Shown: positions 10,545-24,000 of the stretch, one piece after another
How positions within the stretch are numbered: the stretch's first letter is position 1
Layout of the letters: every line of letters begins with the position of its first letter
Assembly: GCA_013398275.1 (NCBI GenBank)
Contig: VZSE01002466.1
Location: forward strand, 326-64,325
Source: Promerops cafer
Taxonomy: Eukaryota; Chordata; Aves; Passeriformes; Nectariniidae
Direction of reading: 5' to 3'
Length of the DNA: 64,000 nucleotides
Notes under the pieces: generated by a model
The model's database searches: none
The model's input: the letters and a program-made list of their open reading frames with translations, nothing else
What the model was told of the DNA's origin: nothing
Translations under genes and position numbers: made by a program

Positions 10545-12375
10545 AAAGCTTATTCTGAAAATGTGCAACTGTGACCGCAGTTGTGCTTAGTCCCTAAAAT
10601 CCTTGGTCATTGCCTTGAACAGGTTGTTGTTTACCTTAGTGACTGAGTATGGTTTTTTGGGTTTTGTTTGTTTTTCTTTTTTTTCCCCAAAAGAATCTTT
10701 ATCTGCATGTATATAAGGGTGTTAATTTACAGCCAGAAGTACTCTTCAGTTACTTTTCCAAATTATTTTCTTAAATATTTCAGCAGCAGAAACAGTGACA
10801 TACCTTCATCAAGAAGACAATCAACCATCACTCAAGGGAAACACTGAGTGTAAACACCTCATTCATTTCAATTGGAACTGTACTGTACCAGAATGTTCAA
10901 AGGATGCAAACCACTTAGAGGCTTCAACTGGTGCATAAGCTGCATAGGAAGCTGTATTTAATGATAAAATTAAAATGCCTTGGAGGTGTTCGCAAGACTC
11001 TTTAGAAACAGAAAAATTTTGATTATTTGTGTCTTATGTCCATAATGGCTAACTCAGCTCCCAACCACTGCAAAACTTTAACAATAACTTCCTATGCTAG
11101 TTTCTACACAGCAAGTCTGAAATTCAGTCCATATGTTAAAGTACTGTCAGAATCCCTTAAACTTACTTTATATATGATTCCAGAAACAGATAAGAAAATG
11201 AGACATATCAGCATAGATATCCCTTGATTTAATCCATCTCTGTGGAAAACCCAAGTTTTCTTTTCCCAGACTGAACTTTTTTCAGTGAAATGTTTTTCAG
11301 TAAAGATTTAATAATTTCTAATGCATGCAGTACATTGAGTAGCTGCACGAAAATAAACTCTGCAGCTCCACTTCATTACATTTCCTGAGAGTTACTTAGC
11401 AGTTTACTTCAAATAACAATTTTTTATCTTTAACCTTCTTGGGTCGTAATATATCCATGTAAATTCTAACTCTGAAGTGGTGTTGTGTGGCATCATAATA
11501 CTTCAGATCACTGCAAACATGGCCATGCTATGTGGTAGACACTGCAGTCACTACACCTTCAGAATTTTGAATCTTTGTGAGCCACACTCATGACTGTCTT
11601 CGGCAAGGTATTTCTTTTCCCTCAAAGAAGTCTGAGGGTCTTGAGCTTTTGGCTCATTGCTGTGACATGAACTGAGCTGAGCTGAGTGAGTTGCAGAAAG
11701 CAACAAACAGCACAAGGCCAGGAAGCAAGATATACAAAGGGTAGACAGGAGCAGTAGAAAGGTCCAGACTGCATCCCTCCATCTCTGTGCCAGAAGGACA
11801 TGCTGCCTCTCTCTGTGCTCCTTGGGGGTCCTTCAGCAAAATTTTGCATGTTTGCCTTGCATCAATAGAGCAAACAAGAAACCAGGTAAAGCAACTAATT
11901 GATGTCCAACACCAGAATTAACACCACCAAACTGCACCCTCTTGGCAAAGAAAGTATAACCAGGAATGGGTAGAAAGTTTGGCACGTGTACTATAGAACT
12001 GAACACTTGTACTTTTTCTGAACAGAAATACTAACTTCTTTACTGCATTCTGTGGCAGCATGAACCTGAAGTCTTCCCACCTTTCACACAGGAGTAGGCT
12101 GGTGAAAACAGGCTGGTGAAAACACATCCTATGTTTATAAAAGTAGGATGTCAGTAAATGGCTGGCTATTGCTCTGTTCTCCTATTGAAGACAAGCTAGC
12201 CAGTACCCTGCAGCTTGCTTGCATACATACTCACTAGGAGTCCTGTATTTAAACTGCATTCCTGGCCTGTCACCTCAGATACATTTTCCTCTTTTTGCCC
12301 CTTAATGTCTTACAGAATGACCCACAGCTGGCTTATACACAGTGCTAAAACCCATTCTACTCATAGTGCCTTGTT
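10545..12375. other. AT-rich unique sequence
   Basis: No gene or family repeat recognised. A two-copy 14-bp tandem duplication (AGGCTGGTGAAAAC) lies at 12096-12123. Confidence 0.6.
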
Positions 12376-12753
12376 TGTATGAAGGGAAGTCTATAATGGC
12401 ACTTCGCAGTACATACATTTGTGCGTATTTCGTATGATGTGGTGGTGAGTTTTCCACCCCCCGTAGTTTATGCCTGTTACTCCTTGGTTTAGTTTCACCC
12501 TAGGTCTTCCCCTCCCTAGTCCTAATGTCAATATCCCCTGCTTCCTACCCCTAGTTTGAGAGAATTCCCTGTGCCTCGGTGTCCCTTTGGTACAAGTGAC
12601 CCTTTCCACTCCGCATGCCCTTCCTATAGGGTGCTAGATTGTGGGTCCCTCCTCACTCCCCTCCCCACTGTATCATGCTTGGTAAAGAATTGTAACTCCC
12701 CCCAGGCTGGTGCATGTACTTTCTTGTCATTCAATAGCTGAGAAACCTGAACA
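12376..12753 (+). mobile_element. probable solo LTR fragment
   Basis: Starts TGTATGAAGG and contains CCACCCCCCGTAGTTTATGC, TACTCCTTGGTTTAGT, GGTCTTCCCCTCCCTAGTCC and CTATAGGGTGCTAGATTGTG in an order I recall from an avian LTR family. The end near AACCTGAACA (12753) is a guess. TTGTT occurs just outside the left end (12371-12375) and again at 12756-12760, which could be a target-site duplication if the right boundary is two bases further right. Orientation is inferred from the pyrimidine-rich U3-like layout. Confidence 0.55.
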
Positions 12754-13937
12754 ATTTGTTGTACAATTCTTGCAGGATTTTCTTTTTCTCCCATTCTGCT
12801 ACTTTTTTTCTGACACTTGCTTTAGGACTCTTTGCTACAGCAGGATGTTGATGGCAGCTTCTAGGACTTCTCTCCCTGGCATGCCCATGCCTTCACAAAG
12901 ATAAAGCTATGCTTTTAGGTCCTGTGTGGGCCATTCCTATGCCAAAAATATCCAGTTAAAACATCATTGGCAAGTCCAAATATGTGCTTAATCATCTATA
13001 CCTACACAAAATTGTTTACTCCCACTCCTGGAGCATGTGTATATACAGGGTGAGCACGGTATACCAGTGACTGCACTGAGGTGGTTCCAACACTGGCACA
13101 TAGAAAGTATGTATCTATCACTGTGTTGTGGAAAGTGAGGAATGCTGAAGACCTTATGGCTGGGCTGCTCAAAAACATAGGGCCCAACCACCTTTGTTAG
13201 GGAGAAAGCAATTTGGGAGTGGAGGAGTAACAGAAGCTTTTGAACCTTCATTTCTTTCAGTCTAGTCTCCAGGAAATGTCTCTAGGAAAAGTGCATTTGT
13301 TTAAACTCCATGACAAGCGGAACAGTTGAACCAGTAGGAGACAGGCATAGTTGAAGAAATCTTACAGCCTTTGGCCTGGAGGAAAAGTCTTGTTGATTGT
13401 AAGGTTTTCTTGTGACTTTAAAACCAATGAATTTGCATATGCTAGCAATACTTCACAGAATCCTGATGTGTGGCCAACAGCAGTACCTGCATTAGGCCTC
13501 CTCTTGAAATAACTTAATATTAAGCTGACAGCTGAAATCTGTTATAGTCTCTGGGAAAGTGTGAAATGCCAGACTGCAAGCATTCAGTTAATCTGCACCC
13601 ACACTGATCTCTGCACTGGGGAGGAAACAAGATCATGAAAGCCAGGAATGCCTATTGACTAGAAGCTAGAAGTACACAAATCTGCAAATAACAGGTCAGA
13701 TTTTAATAGAGCTCATAGCTAATCGTGGAAGTACAACTTAGCTACAGATGAAATCAGGAGGATTAATCTTGTTTGCACGTTTGCACAGGGGGTGTTGAAG
13801 TGGTGACGGTGAACAGGTCCTTAAACACAGGGTGTAGCTGAAATGAAAGTGATGGCCGTGATGTAGGAGTTGAGTTATATGGAGTATGCTGTACAGAGGT
13901 AAATTGAGAGGACAAAGATTTTTTTTTCTGGGAGATT

Positions 13938-13974
13938 TTCTGTTAGTTGAAATGTCTGAGACCCAAATGTCCTC
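13938..13974 (+). repeat. 37-bp exact direct repeat, copy 1
   Basis: Runs from TTCTGTTAGTTG to CCCAAATGTCCTC. The same 37 bases recur at 16226-16262 in the same orientation. The flanks do not match beyond a few bases. Confidence 0.9.
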
Positions 13975-14599
13975 TGCCTTAGCCAGAACTACCAGAGGTG
14001 ATGCAGACTCTGCTAAATGAAGACGTATTACGTGTTACAGAGGTGAACAAATCAACATCAAAGGCCTTTCCAGTACAAAAATCTATTTAACGTGTGTGTC
14101 TAACCCCAGCAAATGAACAGCTCTGACCACACACTTTCAAACACTTGAACTAACTGCTGCAGCTGTGGGCTAACTGCTCTAAAAGGTCTTCAACTTTCAG
14201 AAAAAAAATTGACAGGGAGCTGTAGGATAAAATAATAACAACAACTAGAAGAAAGACGAATATATAAAAGGATCTTTTTCTTCTACTGCTAAGCAGTAAA
14301 GTGTTGAAATAAACAGAAATTTGTCCTAAGGAAGAGACTGTCCAGAGCAGGTGAGGTAGTCACCTCTGACTGGATATGAGACTTTCTGTGGCTCATATTG
14401 TAACAGAAGTTCTTAAACTATACACCTGCATGTAAGGAACAAGAGTTACTCATACTGCAGAAACTTTATTAGCAGTGTGATACAGTTAGAGATGTGGTCA
14501 GCTAAGTGTGGGCAATATTGAGGTCATAGGGCCTTGTCTGATTTTGACAAATTTGGGCAGTAGGCTGAAGAATCAAGAGGGGAGAGATTGTATATCCTC

Positions 14600-14760
14600 T
14601 GTTCACATACTGGTGATTCTCTACTGAAATGCTGTGTCCAGTTCTTACAGCCAGTTGTGGTAGGATGTCAGAAAATGGGCTACAGATCAGAGAAGAGCTT
14701 AAAGAAGAGAGATTTTAAAGACACATCAGTGAAAAGACTTGAGGAAGTAAATCTACTTAT
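14600..14760 (+). mobile_element. possible ancient CR1-like LINE scrap
   Basis: Plus-strand translation near 14620-14660 gives LLKCCVQFLQP. This aligns with the conserved CR1 ORF2 block usually seen as PHLEYCVQFWAP, at the expected DNA word CTGTGTCCAGTTCT. The following purine-rich stretch could be the diverged next segment. Only one block matches, so chance similarity cannot be excluded. Confidence 0.35.
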
Positions 14761-16225
14761 GCAGAAGAGAGGATAAGTAGATCCTCAAGAGCTTAATGAG
14801 TGACTGCAGCAACTTAACAACTCCTCTTAGGAGTTCTGAAAGCTATAAAAGAGAAGTCAAAATAAGAGAAGTTTTATATTGATTCAGTGATAGATAATGC
14901 ATTGAATTGGCCTGGGAAAGAGAAATGACTGCAACATGATAAGCAGAGTTTAAGCACCAATACAGAAAATTTTAACCTAACCTACTGCAAATTTTTGCTA
15001 CAGCTCTTTTTAGTGTCAGAAGCCAATAATGAAGATGAAAGAGGAAGCAAGTTTGGCTACAATTTAAAAGTCTCTGAAGAGCACAGGGGCAATGCAAGGC
15101 AGAGCAGGGGTAGGAGATGTTTAGACTTTATGAGAGGCATAGGCAGTGGCATTCTAGCTCCAAGGCTGCACCCAGACAGATGCTGACTGTGTTAGCGGCC
15201 TGACTCCCCATACCACAGCTTGCAGAAAAAGCAGTGAAACAGGGAAGGCCAAGTGGTTTGTCCTTTTCCTCCCGTCTTTTACTAACTCAGTGGATGGACA
15301 TAAGCAAAAATAACAGTCTTGGCATTTGTCTTTGCACAGTGCGAATCATGATTGCTGACATTAGCAGAACTTGAACTCGTTCAAGTCTCCTTTCTGCATA
15401 CATCTGTTAAGGGTGTCCGATAACCAGTGCAGGACACAAGAGCTTAGTATAAGGTGAAATTAAAAGCATGCTTCTGAATGAGATAAGCTTGTGACTTGCA
15501 GTTTTTGTCATTCCAGTGAGAGCATCAAAGTTCAACCATGCACTGGTTGGGATCAACAAAGAGTTGTGGTGAGACAATGAGCTGTAGCAAACATCCTCAT
15601 GCAAAAGTTTGAAGGCCAGGGCTGGTGGACAAGCAGCTCGCTTTGGCAAGGCCAAAGAATGGAAATGTATGAGTCTGTCACCGAATGGTCTTTTCTTAAA
15701 TGGAAAGGAGATCCAGAAGAAGTAGTATTTAAATAGACTATGCAGTAAGTAAAAAGGGCATTACTGCACCATGAGTGAAGGTTTGTACCCAGTGTCTTTT
15801 TTCAAAAATGTGTCTACAGAAATGGTCCCTCATTTTTTGTCAGTAATGATAGCATCAACTATACTGGTTCTGCAGAATTTACCTAAATCTAATTCCAGCA
15901 GTTCTTGTAGGGAAAACTTGCCCCTTTCCTTCTGGCAGACTGATAATCAAACACATTTCTCAAGAAGATGTATTGCAACAAAAGTTCCTTTTTGAAATGG
16001 CCTTAAGTTTTTCTAGCAGACATTCCAGAAAAAAAGTCTTTTAATTTAGTTTTCATCTACATTTGCATTCTATTTTAGCTATTAAAAAATGTAAAATCCA
16101 TTTTCCTCATTTTTTGTTTTGATTTTTCAAAACTAAGTTAATTTCTTCTTCTCTATCATTTTGCACTTTGAAGAAACAAAGAGAACACAAGAACAGAAAT
16201 TTCCTCCAAAAGTCCCTTTTTATTC

Positions 16226-16262
16226 TTCTGTTAGTTGAAATGTCTGAGACCCAAATGTCCTC
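16226..16262 (+). repeat. 37-bp exact direct repeat, copy 2
   Basis: Identical to 13938-13974, with unrelated sequence on both sides. No terminal inverted repeats or poly-A tail mark it as a complete mobile element. Confidence 0.9.
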
Positions 16263-19200
16263 CTTCTTTGGGAAAAAGTGAATAGAAGCAAGAACTTGAA
16301 AGAAAGCAAAGTAAAAGGAAGCAAAAAGATGAAACTTTTTCAGATGTAAAAAAAAAATTTAAAGCACTAATTTGAAGCACAAAAAACCTCCCAGTTTTTA
16401 CTTTTAAAGTTGAAACATATTTTAAAAAGACAAAATAAATGTTTTCATTCTTCCCTGATATAAAATCCAAATTGCAAAGGATCTGGGACATTGTTGGAAA
16501 ATATTCTGGTAAAAAGTGTATGCCAGTCCTGCTCTCTGGCAGTGGCAGCAGCAGCATTAATACCTCTGAAGGCCAATAACACTTCTGTAAACCTATTATC
16601 TGCATGTCTTGCCATCCTGACATATATATGACCCTAGTTCCTTCAATTGTTTTTCACAGATGTCCTTAACAGCCATTTACTTTTCTGGCTAGGGGACCAC
16701 CATTTATTTTTTTGTAGCTGGTTCCTTTATGTCAACAGCACTTGTTTTTGAACTCTGCCACTCTGCCACTTGCACTGACGGATAGACTGAGTAAGAATGA
16801 TATTTCAGCATTCACTGACAGCAACATTTGTGATGTGTGCAGATTTCTTTTCACCTTCTTTCATTGTTTTCTTCTGTCTCCCTTGGTCCCACTGTTGGAG
16901 AGGGAAAACTTCCTATGACTGCCTATGAGGCACAGAAATCTCCATTTAGTCTTACTTGCGGGAGTAAATACCAGGATATTTGCTCTCATTTGTCTCTCTG
17001 AGTCGCTGCCTGAGCAGCTGCCTGACCTCATCTGCAATATTATCTGTGTTTGACAAAAACAGAGTTTAGAAAATTTTTGTTGATATTTTTGACAAAATAT
17101 TGAAATGGTATTTTATTTGAAAAACAATTCCCTTTTTTTCTGTGTCAGCTGTTTCAATGAGAATAAATCTCTCTGATTAAAAGCCATATGGGTGAAAACC
17201 TTTACTTTCTTGCAAGCATTTCACCAGTGCTCAGCACTTTCCCATGCTTGCTGAGATCAGACAAGAAGAATACTTTGTTTTGCACCTCTTTATAGTGTCC
17301 TGTAGGATATTTAGCCCATGGTTGCCTCCCTGAAGTCAATAGGACTACTGATGTCACTCTAAGCAATCCAGCAATCCATATCACAAGGATATGGGGAAGA
17401 AATGGTGTTGTGCTATTAGTGTCTCATGTCAGCACCTACAGGAGCAAAATACCTGTGTGGCCAGCATAGGACCTTGGGCACCACCAGCCCAAAGGCAGAG
17501 GGCAGTCCCTGGTGGTTCCTGCACCAGCTGAGGCTCGGCTGCTCCAAATGAAAAGCCCAGCTCTGCTGTGGCCTTGACAGAAACAACTCTTGGGGGTGCC
17601 AAAGATCTATCTGTTGTCTTGAAATCTCATGATTGAGCAAACTTTCCAACGTGGAGAGGGCTTTTGTTGGTAACCAGGGACATGTTTTTCAGCATTTATT
17701 TTTATTTCTTTTTATTCTCACTATGAATGTCTTGCCTGAGACTTTGTCCATATCTATTGCAAGAGAGAGAACAAATGATTTCCACTTTTCTTAGAGAGTA
17801 TGGAAAATTCTGGTCCAATTCTGCTCTCCTTTCCACCCTCTTCCTTCATAAAAGGCACCAAAATATGTCAAGTAATAAGCATTCTGGGTATGTGCAGAGC
17901 TGAAGGACAGAACCCACCCCCTCCCACAGCTTCCTAAACACATAACAAAAAAAACCAGTCCCATTCAGTCACTGTTACCAAGCTGACCATTACTCTTTGA
18001 CTTAACATAAAACTGAAATGGATCAAAATACCTTATTTCTCCTCCAGCAGTATGGCACAGATGCTTTCACATCCCTGTCGAGAGCAGAAGTGCTCCAAAA
18101 CAGTGCCTGGAAATTAAGTTAGTTGTCAAATATCCACTGTTTCACTATGAAATATTCTTTAAGATTTGAATATAAGTTTGGTTTTTTTTTTAAGGAATAT
18201 TTTGCACCATACTATCATTTAAAAAGAAGGCAGAGAAAATACAGCCTGCATTGTTTGCTGCAAACAAAACTGCCTCTGAATGTAAAGTGCTTCTTCAGGT
18301 TTATTCTCACTGGTTTCTAGGCAGACACTGAATTTCAGAGATTATAGTAAATTGCACAGTCAAAAGGTTCATCTTTATTCAATAAAACTCTTAAACGCGT
18401 GCTCACTTTTAAATGCAAGCCGGTGCATACATGCTTTGCTGATCACAGTCAAAGATTTTATGTTTCATTTGGGTTTTGACATCACATATTCTATTCTGGT
18501 ATTATGCAAAGAGGCAGCATTAGGAGCCCAGGAACTGCAGCAGCTGGAACAGCTGATACGCATTTTAAGAGAAGGACTCACTTATCACAGATATTGTACA
18601 TGCCATAAGCATGTAACTTGCTTGATACGTATGTAGCTGAGAAAGGTCTTCAGATGATGGCCATGCAGATACAAACGTTTTGCAGATGGAAAAGTGGAAG
18701 GAGGAACTATGTGTCAGTATGACTTGTGCCATACTACAGGATATAGGAGGGTGACTCTCCTGAGCTGTACCAGTTGTGGAGGTAGAGAAGTGTTAGAGAA
18801 CTGCACCTGAGAATTATCATCTGAGAACACAACAGAATTTCAAACCAAGATGTACTGTATGTGAGTGGTTACTCACACACAGAATGTACTTTGTATTACT
18901 GAAATTACAGTCAGAATATACTTTGTTCAAGCACGGGGCTGGAGGGTCTTTGAGTGTACTTCTGCTGTGCTCAGTGCAGAGGAGCTGCCTAACAGAGCCA
19001 GAAGAGTCTGGAAAATTCTGTGGAAAGTAGCAAAGGACCAGTTTTTTGTAATCCTCAGCCCATCACAGGCACATTATTTCTCTAAGTTGCATTAATGCCT
19101 ATCATTGATGTATTCAGTACTGTTAAAATCAATTTCAATCTAAAATTTGTTGGTTCTGTGGTAACTTCTAGAAACTATCTCATTAAAGGCCTGATAATGT

Positions 19201-21000
19201 CAAAGGAAAAAACACACAATGTCTGTGTCTACAAACCCTTGGCTCCATCTCAGAATGCAACCTCATAAAATGGATAGAAAAGGCCAGATTTTTCACTCCA
19301 AGATTTTGCCATTACTTTTTCCCTCTGCCCGTGTCCATACCTTGTCAGTCTTTAGGTGGACATAGATTTAAATGCAGAACAGAAAGGTGCCCACATAATG
19401 AAGGCTTTTAAGATCATGTTAGACTTGAGCACTCAAGTCAGGAATCTTTCAATTTATTTCACTGACTCTGCCTGGCAGCAGGGAAAAAGACCTCTAACCT
19501 CCAAGACCCTTTTGTGAGCCCTCCCAAAGCATAAATGCTGTGCTTCTGTGTTGCCCCTCTCCATCAGAATTCATGTATTTTTCTCCTGAGTACAGCAGTG
19601 TGTGCAATGAGCCACAGCCTCCTTCAGGAAGGTCTGCATGTTTAGCCTCCAGACTATCACCAAAGAAAACATCTTTAAGCAAAGCAGGCATTTGACACTG
19701 TCACCTGTCTTGCAGAGAAAAAATCATTCTCTTGGCCTCACTGAAGCCACTGATCTTTGGTCTTTGCTGTCAACCACTGCATGCAGCCTTCTGTCTGCTG
19801 ACAGGTGACTGCCAGCTCAGGGAGGTTTTACTAAATCCACAGAAAATAATGAATGAAGAGGGATGTGCTTGTGCCTCACAGTCCTTCTCATAAGCTAAAA
19901 CAGGTGATTGTTTCCCCAACCCCTGCCACAGCTGGGGTTATATTCTAAATATGTGTATCTGGGTAAAGACTCCAATTTTCAGCAATGCAGCATCACTGTA
20001 AAGTGGTGAGAAAGAAAGAAGCACTGACGGTCCACATAGCCAAGGGTGTGGGGTGTCTGATTTGGTACTTTAAATACATGTCCTGCCTAGGGAAACTGAG
20101 GCACAGCATGGCAGTCTACTAATGAAAGTAATCATGAATCTGTGTGCCTGTGGGGACTGTGAACACCTACTTTTCCTTTGATCTCTGCCTTTAGACATGT
20201 GAATTGTCTAACCCCACGTCCTCTAGATGCTCAGACTCAAATTACGAAGGTCCCAGACTACTTGTGGAGTCCACTGAGGCTCTCCCTCTTGCCCTCAATA
20301 AAACACATGGGGCAGTTTCCAGAGGTCTAGCATCGGCTTCCATACTGATGGTCATGAAGCAATGCTGGAGCCTTTCCTACCAGAGAAGACATATAAAGTG
20401 CCTTCCCTCATTTCTACATCCAGTTGAAAAAATCTTTTCTACACACTTCCTCTCAAGCTGCACTGGTCTGAATTTCTGCAAACCATGGGCCTGATGTGCA
20501 GCAGGGTGAACGGACAAAGGGCAGCCTTTGACCTTCAGTTCTTTTCCTGGTAGCCACAGGTGCTGACAGTCAAGGACTGGTAAGGCAGCTGGACATTCAG
20601 CTTTTCAAAGAAATCTCACAGCTCTAGCACGTTTGCTCTTCTTTGCTTTCCTTCATACAATACCCATCACTGCACTTAATCAATGTGCACCACCACCTCC
20701 CCTCTGGGCACATGCTGTGCTGTGCCCTCTCTGCTCACCCTGCTTCTGCCCCTCCTCTTCCCACAGCCTGTTTCAGTGGCATCACAACAGGCATTTTTGG
20801 CAAGGGTGCAACCAACTGAGCAATAAGGAGCATTCAGATTCTGCATAGCTCCCACAGCAGTTTCTTGCTGGTGCCTCACCATGGATCCTTTCAGAGGCAG
20901 AGATGGTAGGCAGAGGCAGTGCAGTGTGGAGGGAAGAGAGCAAATGGACACAAACATTGGATGGCAGGAAGGAGGGAGGATTGCAGCACACCAGGAGGAG

Positions 21001-21097
21001 CCATCCATCCATCCATCCATCCATCCATCCATCCATCCATCCATCCATCCATCCATCCATCCATCCATCCATCCATCCATCCATCCATCCATCCATC
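21001..21097. repeat. (CCAT)24 microsatellite
   Basis: Ninety-seven bases of uninterrupted CCAT repeat, ending in a TCTATC variant. All reading frames through it stay open (poly IHPS on plus, poly MDGW on minus), which accounts for the overlapping open frames of 92-138 codons at 20676-21238. The purity implies a young and probably length-variable locus. Confidence 0.98.
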
Positions 21098-24000
21098 TAT
21101 CTCACTGTACTTCCCAGTCCTGCCAGCCCCTTTCTGTCTGGACTGTATGTTACTGCTAAGCCTCTTTGCAAGCCACAACTTGGTGACTTCAAAGAGACCA
21201 TCCTACTGCCCCCTTTCCTGAGGCAAGTCTGTGCCTGAACACTGAGACTGCAATATAACATCTTCCTTAGTGTTCAGCTGGAAAGCAGTTCAATCAGACT
21301 GAGATAGGAATCAATTTTATTTGGAAATGCCACAAAGGGTTTTCCTTGCTTCTAAGCTTCTGTGGTGCACTCAGAAGGATTCACTGATGATGTAATTACT
21401 GTCCACACCAAACAGTCAAAGCATCATAAAATCCTTGGGCAGCCACCTGTCTCACTCCTCGAACCTTTCCAAAGAGTAGCCCAGTACTTCTTGCAGCACA
21501 AAACCCCAAGAGGTATGTCATCCATTCAAATCAGCCTTTAAATGTGTGGGAAACAGCCAAAGATTGCTTGCTATGCCTGTAGAACAAACCATTACCCAAA
21601 CAGACAAACAGAGCTACTATGGGAAATTCCTGTAAATGAATTACAGATTATAAGATATCAGTTATTGTTTAAATGAACAGAAATAAGCAAATATGCATAT
21701 ATGTGTACTTTTGTGTGTATAAACAATATATATGTAAACAATATATGTTTAAATACATGTATGTACATATCTGTTCCTGTATCACAGCTTTCATTTATTT
21801 CATTTCTGGCTGTCATCCCTCAAATTGTATTTGAAAGACAAACTGTTTTTTATGTGTAGCATAGTAGACTGAAAATTGATTTTTTGAGGCACTTTGAAAA
21901 GGGCAAAGAAAAAGTACGAACAGAGTTCATCATGACTCAGCAGAAGGATACACAGACTACCAGAGGCTTTGACTGAGCACATTTGTGCCATGGCCCTGGT
22001 GTTCTTCTATGAGCTCTGAGAAACTGGGAAGACAAGGTTTGAATACCTTTAGAAGGGTTGTCTTATTTGCTGTGTTCTGCAATTGTTTATATTTAAAATC
22101 TTTAACCTTTCCTTATAACTTTCCATAGTTATGTTGGCAGTCATTCAGAAATGGAAAAAAAATTAATTATAAAGCTCTGTATAAAAAAAAGGTAGTTACT
22201 GAAAGTACAGTACAGTCAACTGATGTGCAGTGCTCCAGACCAAAAGATATGTGCACCCCTTTTTGCCCTGCATGCTCCCCAGATGGACAGGGCACAGTAA
22301 GGGAGTGTCTTTCTGCCAGAATATCTTGGAAGAGTCTGGGGAGGGGACATGGGCAGACCACTGAAGGTGTCTCTCTGGAGGCAGTGGGTGTCATTCTCAG
22401 AGGAGCTGAGACAATCCATCACATCAACTTCTGCTAGTCTAGGAAGACTGTCTGGCTGGAGTTATTCCAACTCTCTGTCTAGCTGGACAAAATCTGTTTG
22501 TCTCAAGTCATCTGCATGAGAAAGGTGATTTTATAGGTTTTGCAGTGTTTAATCGGAGAAACAGCCTTGCTATTTCTCTCCAGGGAATTACTGTAAAAAG
22601 AATGTTGAATATGTGGACTATAACGACCTGACCTAATGTTAATCACTGACCTAATAACTGTTATTATCAGGATTAAATAATAATTTTCTGTAAATTTGCT
22701 ATAGATATTAATTATTGTTAATCAGCATCATTCTTAATACTGTAGTCCATTGTGAAATCTCTTGCAGGCTTTATACTTTGAAAAGCTGTATTTAGCATTG
22801 CTTTGAGAAGTTCTCACTCACATGAATATTTTAGTATAGTTTATTTTTAGTTCAGGGATGTAGTGGCTTTACAAGTAAATGTATGAATGCTTGAATACCA
22901 TATATTATCACCCTGATACCCTGGGACTCATTAACAGTGGGCCTGATTTCTATTAAAATCTTGTTCAAATTTTTTTTATCTGTTCATTACTATAAAAATA
23001 TCCTGAATTGTATTTTTATCTCAGAGGACAGTTACATTAGTTAGAAGGCTATACCTCAGTGATAATCCACAAATTAAAATAATAAATTGCAAACACTACA
23101 GGACCTGGAAGAAACTAATACAGTCTATTAGTTGCAGTTTAGAGTGCTGACATGCTAGCATCAGGCTCATTGGGAAGGACACTACTTGACTGCATTGCCA
23201 GCCACACTGCCTTAGCAGTAGTGCAGGTGGGTGCTGTGGGCTCCTGTCCCAGACAGATCAAAGCCTCTGTTGGGCAGTGCAGGCTACTGGAAGACTTTAT
23301 TCCCTGCTGCAGATGGCAACCAAGCTCCTTATGGTGCTCGACACACATTGGGCCCCAGAGTATTCAGTGTTGGATATTGAATGTCACCTCTATTGTGATG
23401 GGATGTTCCCACCACACCTCATGTGGTGGGACTGCACAGGGACTGCTCTCAAGTTCCATCTCTGCTGAAACTCCAGTATTGCAGTCATAGAGGGAGGTGA
23501 ACAGGAAAAGCAAGTTCATGGGGATGAAAAACCCACTCGATGATTTTGGACCCCACGAAGAAATGCAGCATCTTGCTCAAAAAGTCCTTTTGGAGTGCCC
23601 AAAGGCAAAAGAAAGGAGTGGGAGTATCAAAGACAGTCCAAGGCTGAGGGCAGAGTCCACAGGTGGATTGATACTCCCTCCAGCTTCAGTTACAGTGGCA
23701 GTGGCTGCCCCTCCCAGCTGTCACAGTTTATTCCTGAAGGATGAATGAGGTGAGTGAGAAACCTCTCCTGGAAGAACTAGTTTCCTTTGCTCCACAACAT
23801 CTTCTGTCTTCCCAGTCATAGGCTGGAAAGTTCTGGCCTTTACTCTCTCTTAACTAGGGGAGGCAGCAGGTGATATGCACGTCCCAGGAGGCTGATGCAG
23901 AGTACACACATAGCACTGCTTACAGGGCTAAAGATGGGCAGGACACAAATCCTTGCAAAATGTGAAAGCTTATATGCTACATAGTTTAGGGCTGATGTAC

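Larger units (their letters stand above)
12761..20999. other. AT-rich unique stretch without supported genes
   Basis: About 8.2 kb with no supported coding region. Two old details stand out: a CR1-like coding scrap near 14588-14700 and a 37-bp exact repeat at 13938 and 16226, listed separately. The longest frame is 130 codons (16231-16623, minus), low-complexity and unrecognised. The patch at 17420-17610 is GC-richer than its neighbours but not assignable. Confidence 0.5.

Noticed and set aside
16231..16623. 130-codon open frame, minus strand
   Set aside because: Low-complexity phenylalanine/serine-rich stretch from A-rich DNA, unrecognised, and it includes half of the 37-bp repeat.
20676..21238. 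Six overlapping open frames with IHPS or MDGW repeats
   Set aside because: They are translations of the CCAT microsatellite.
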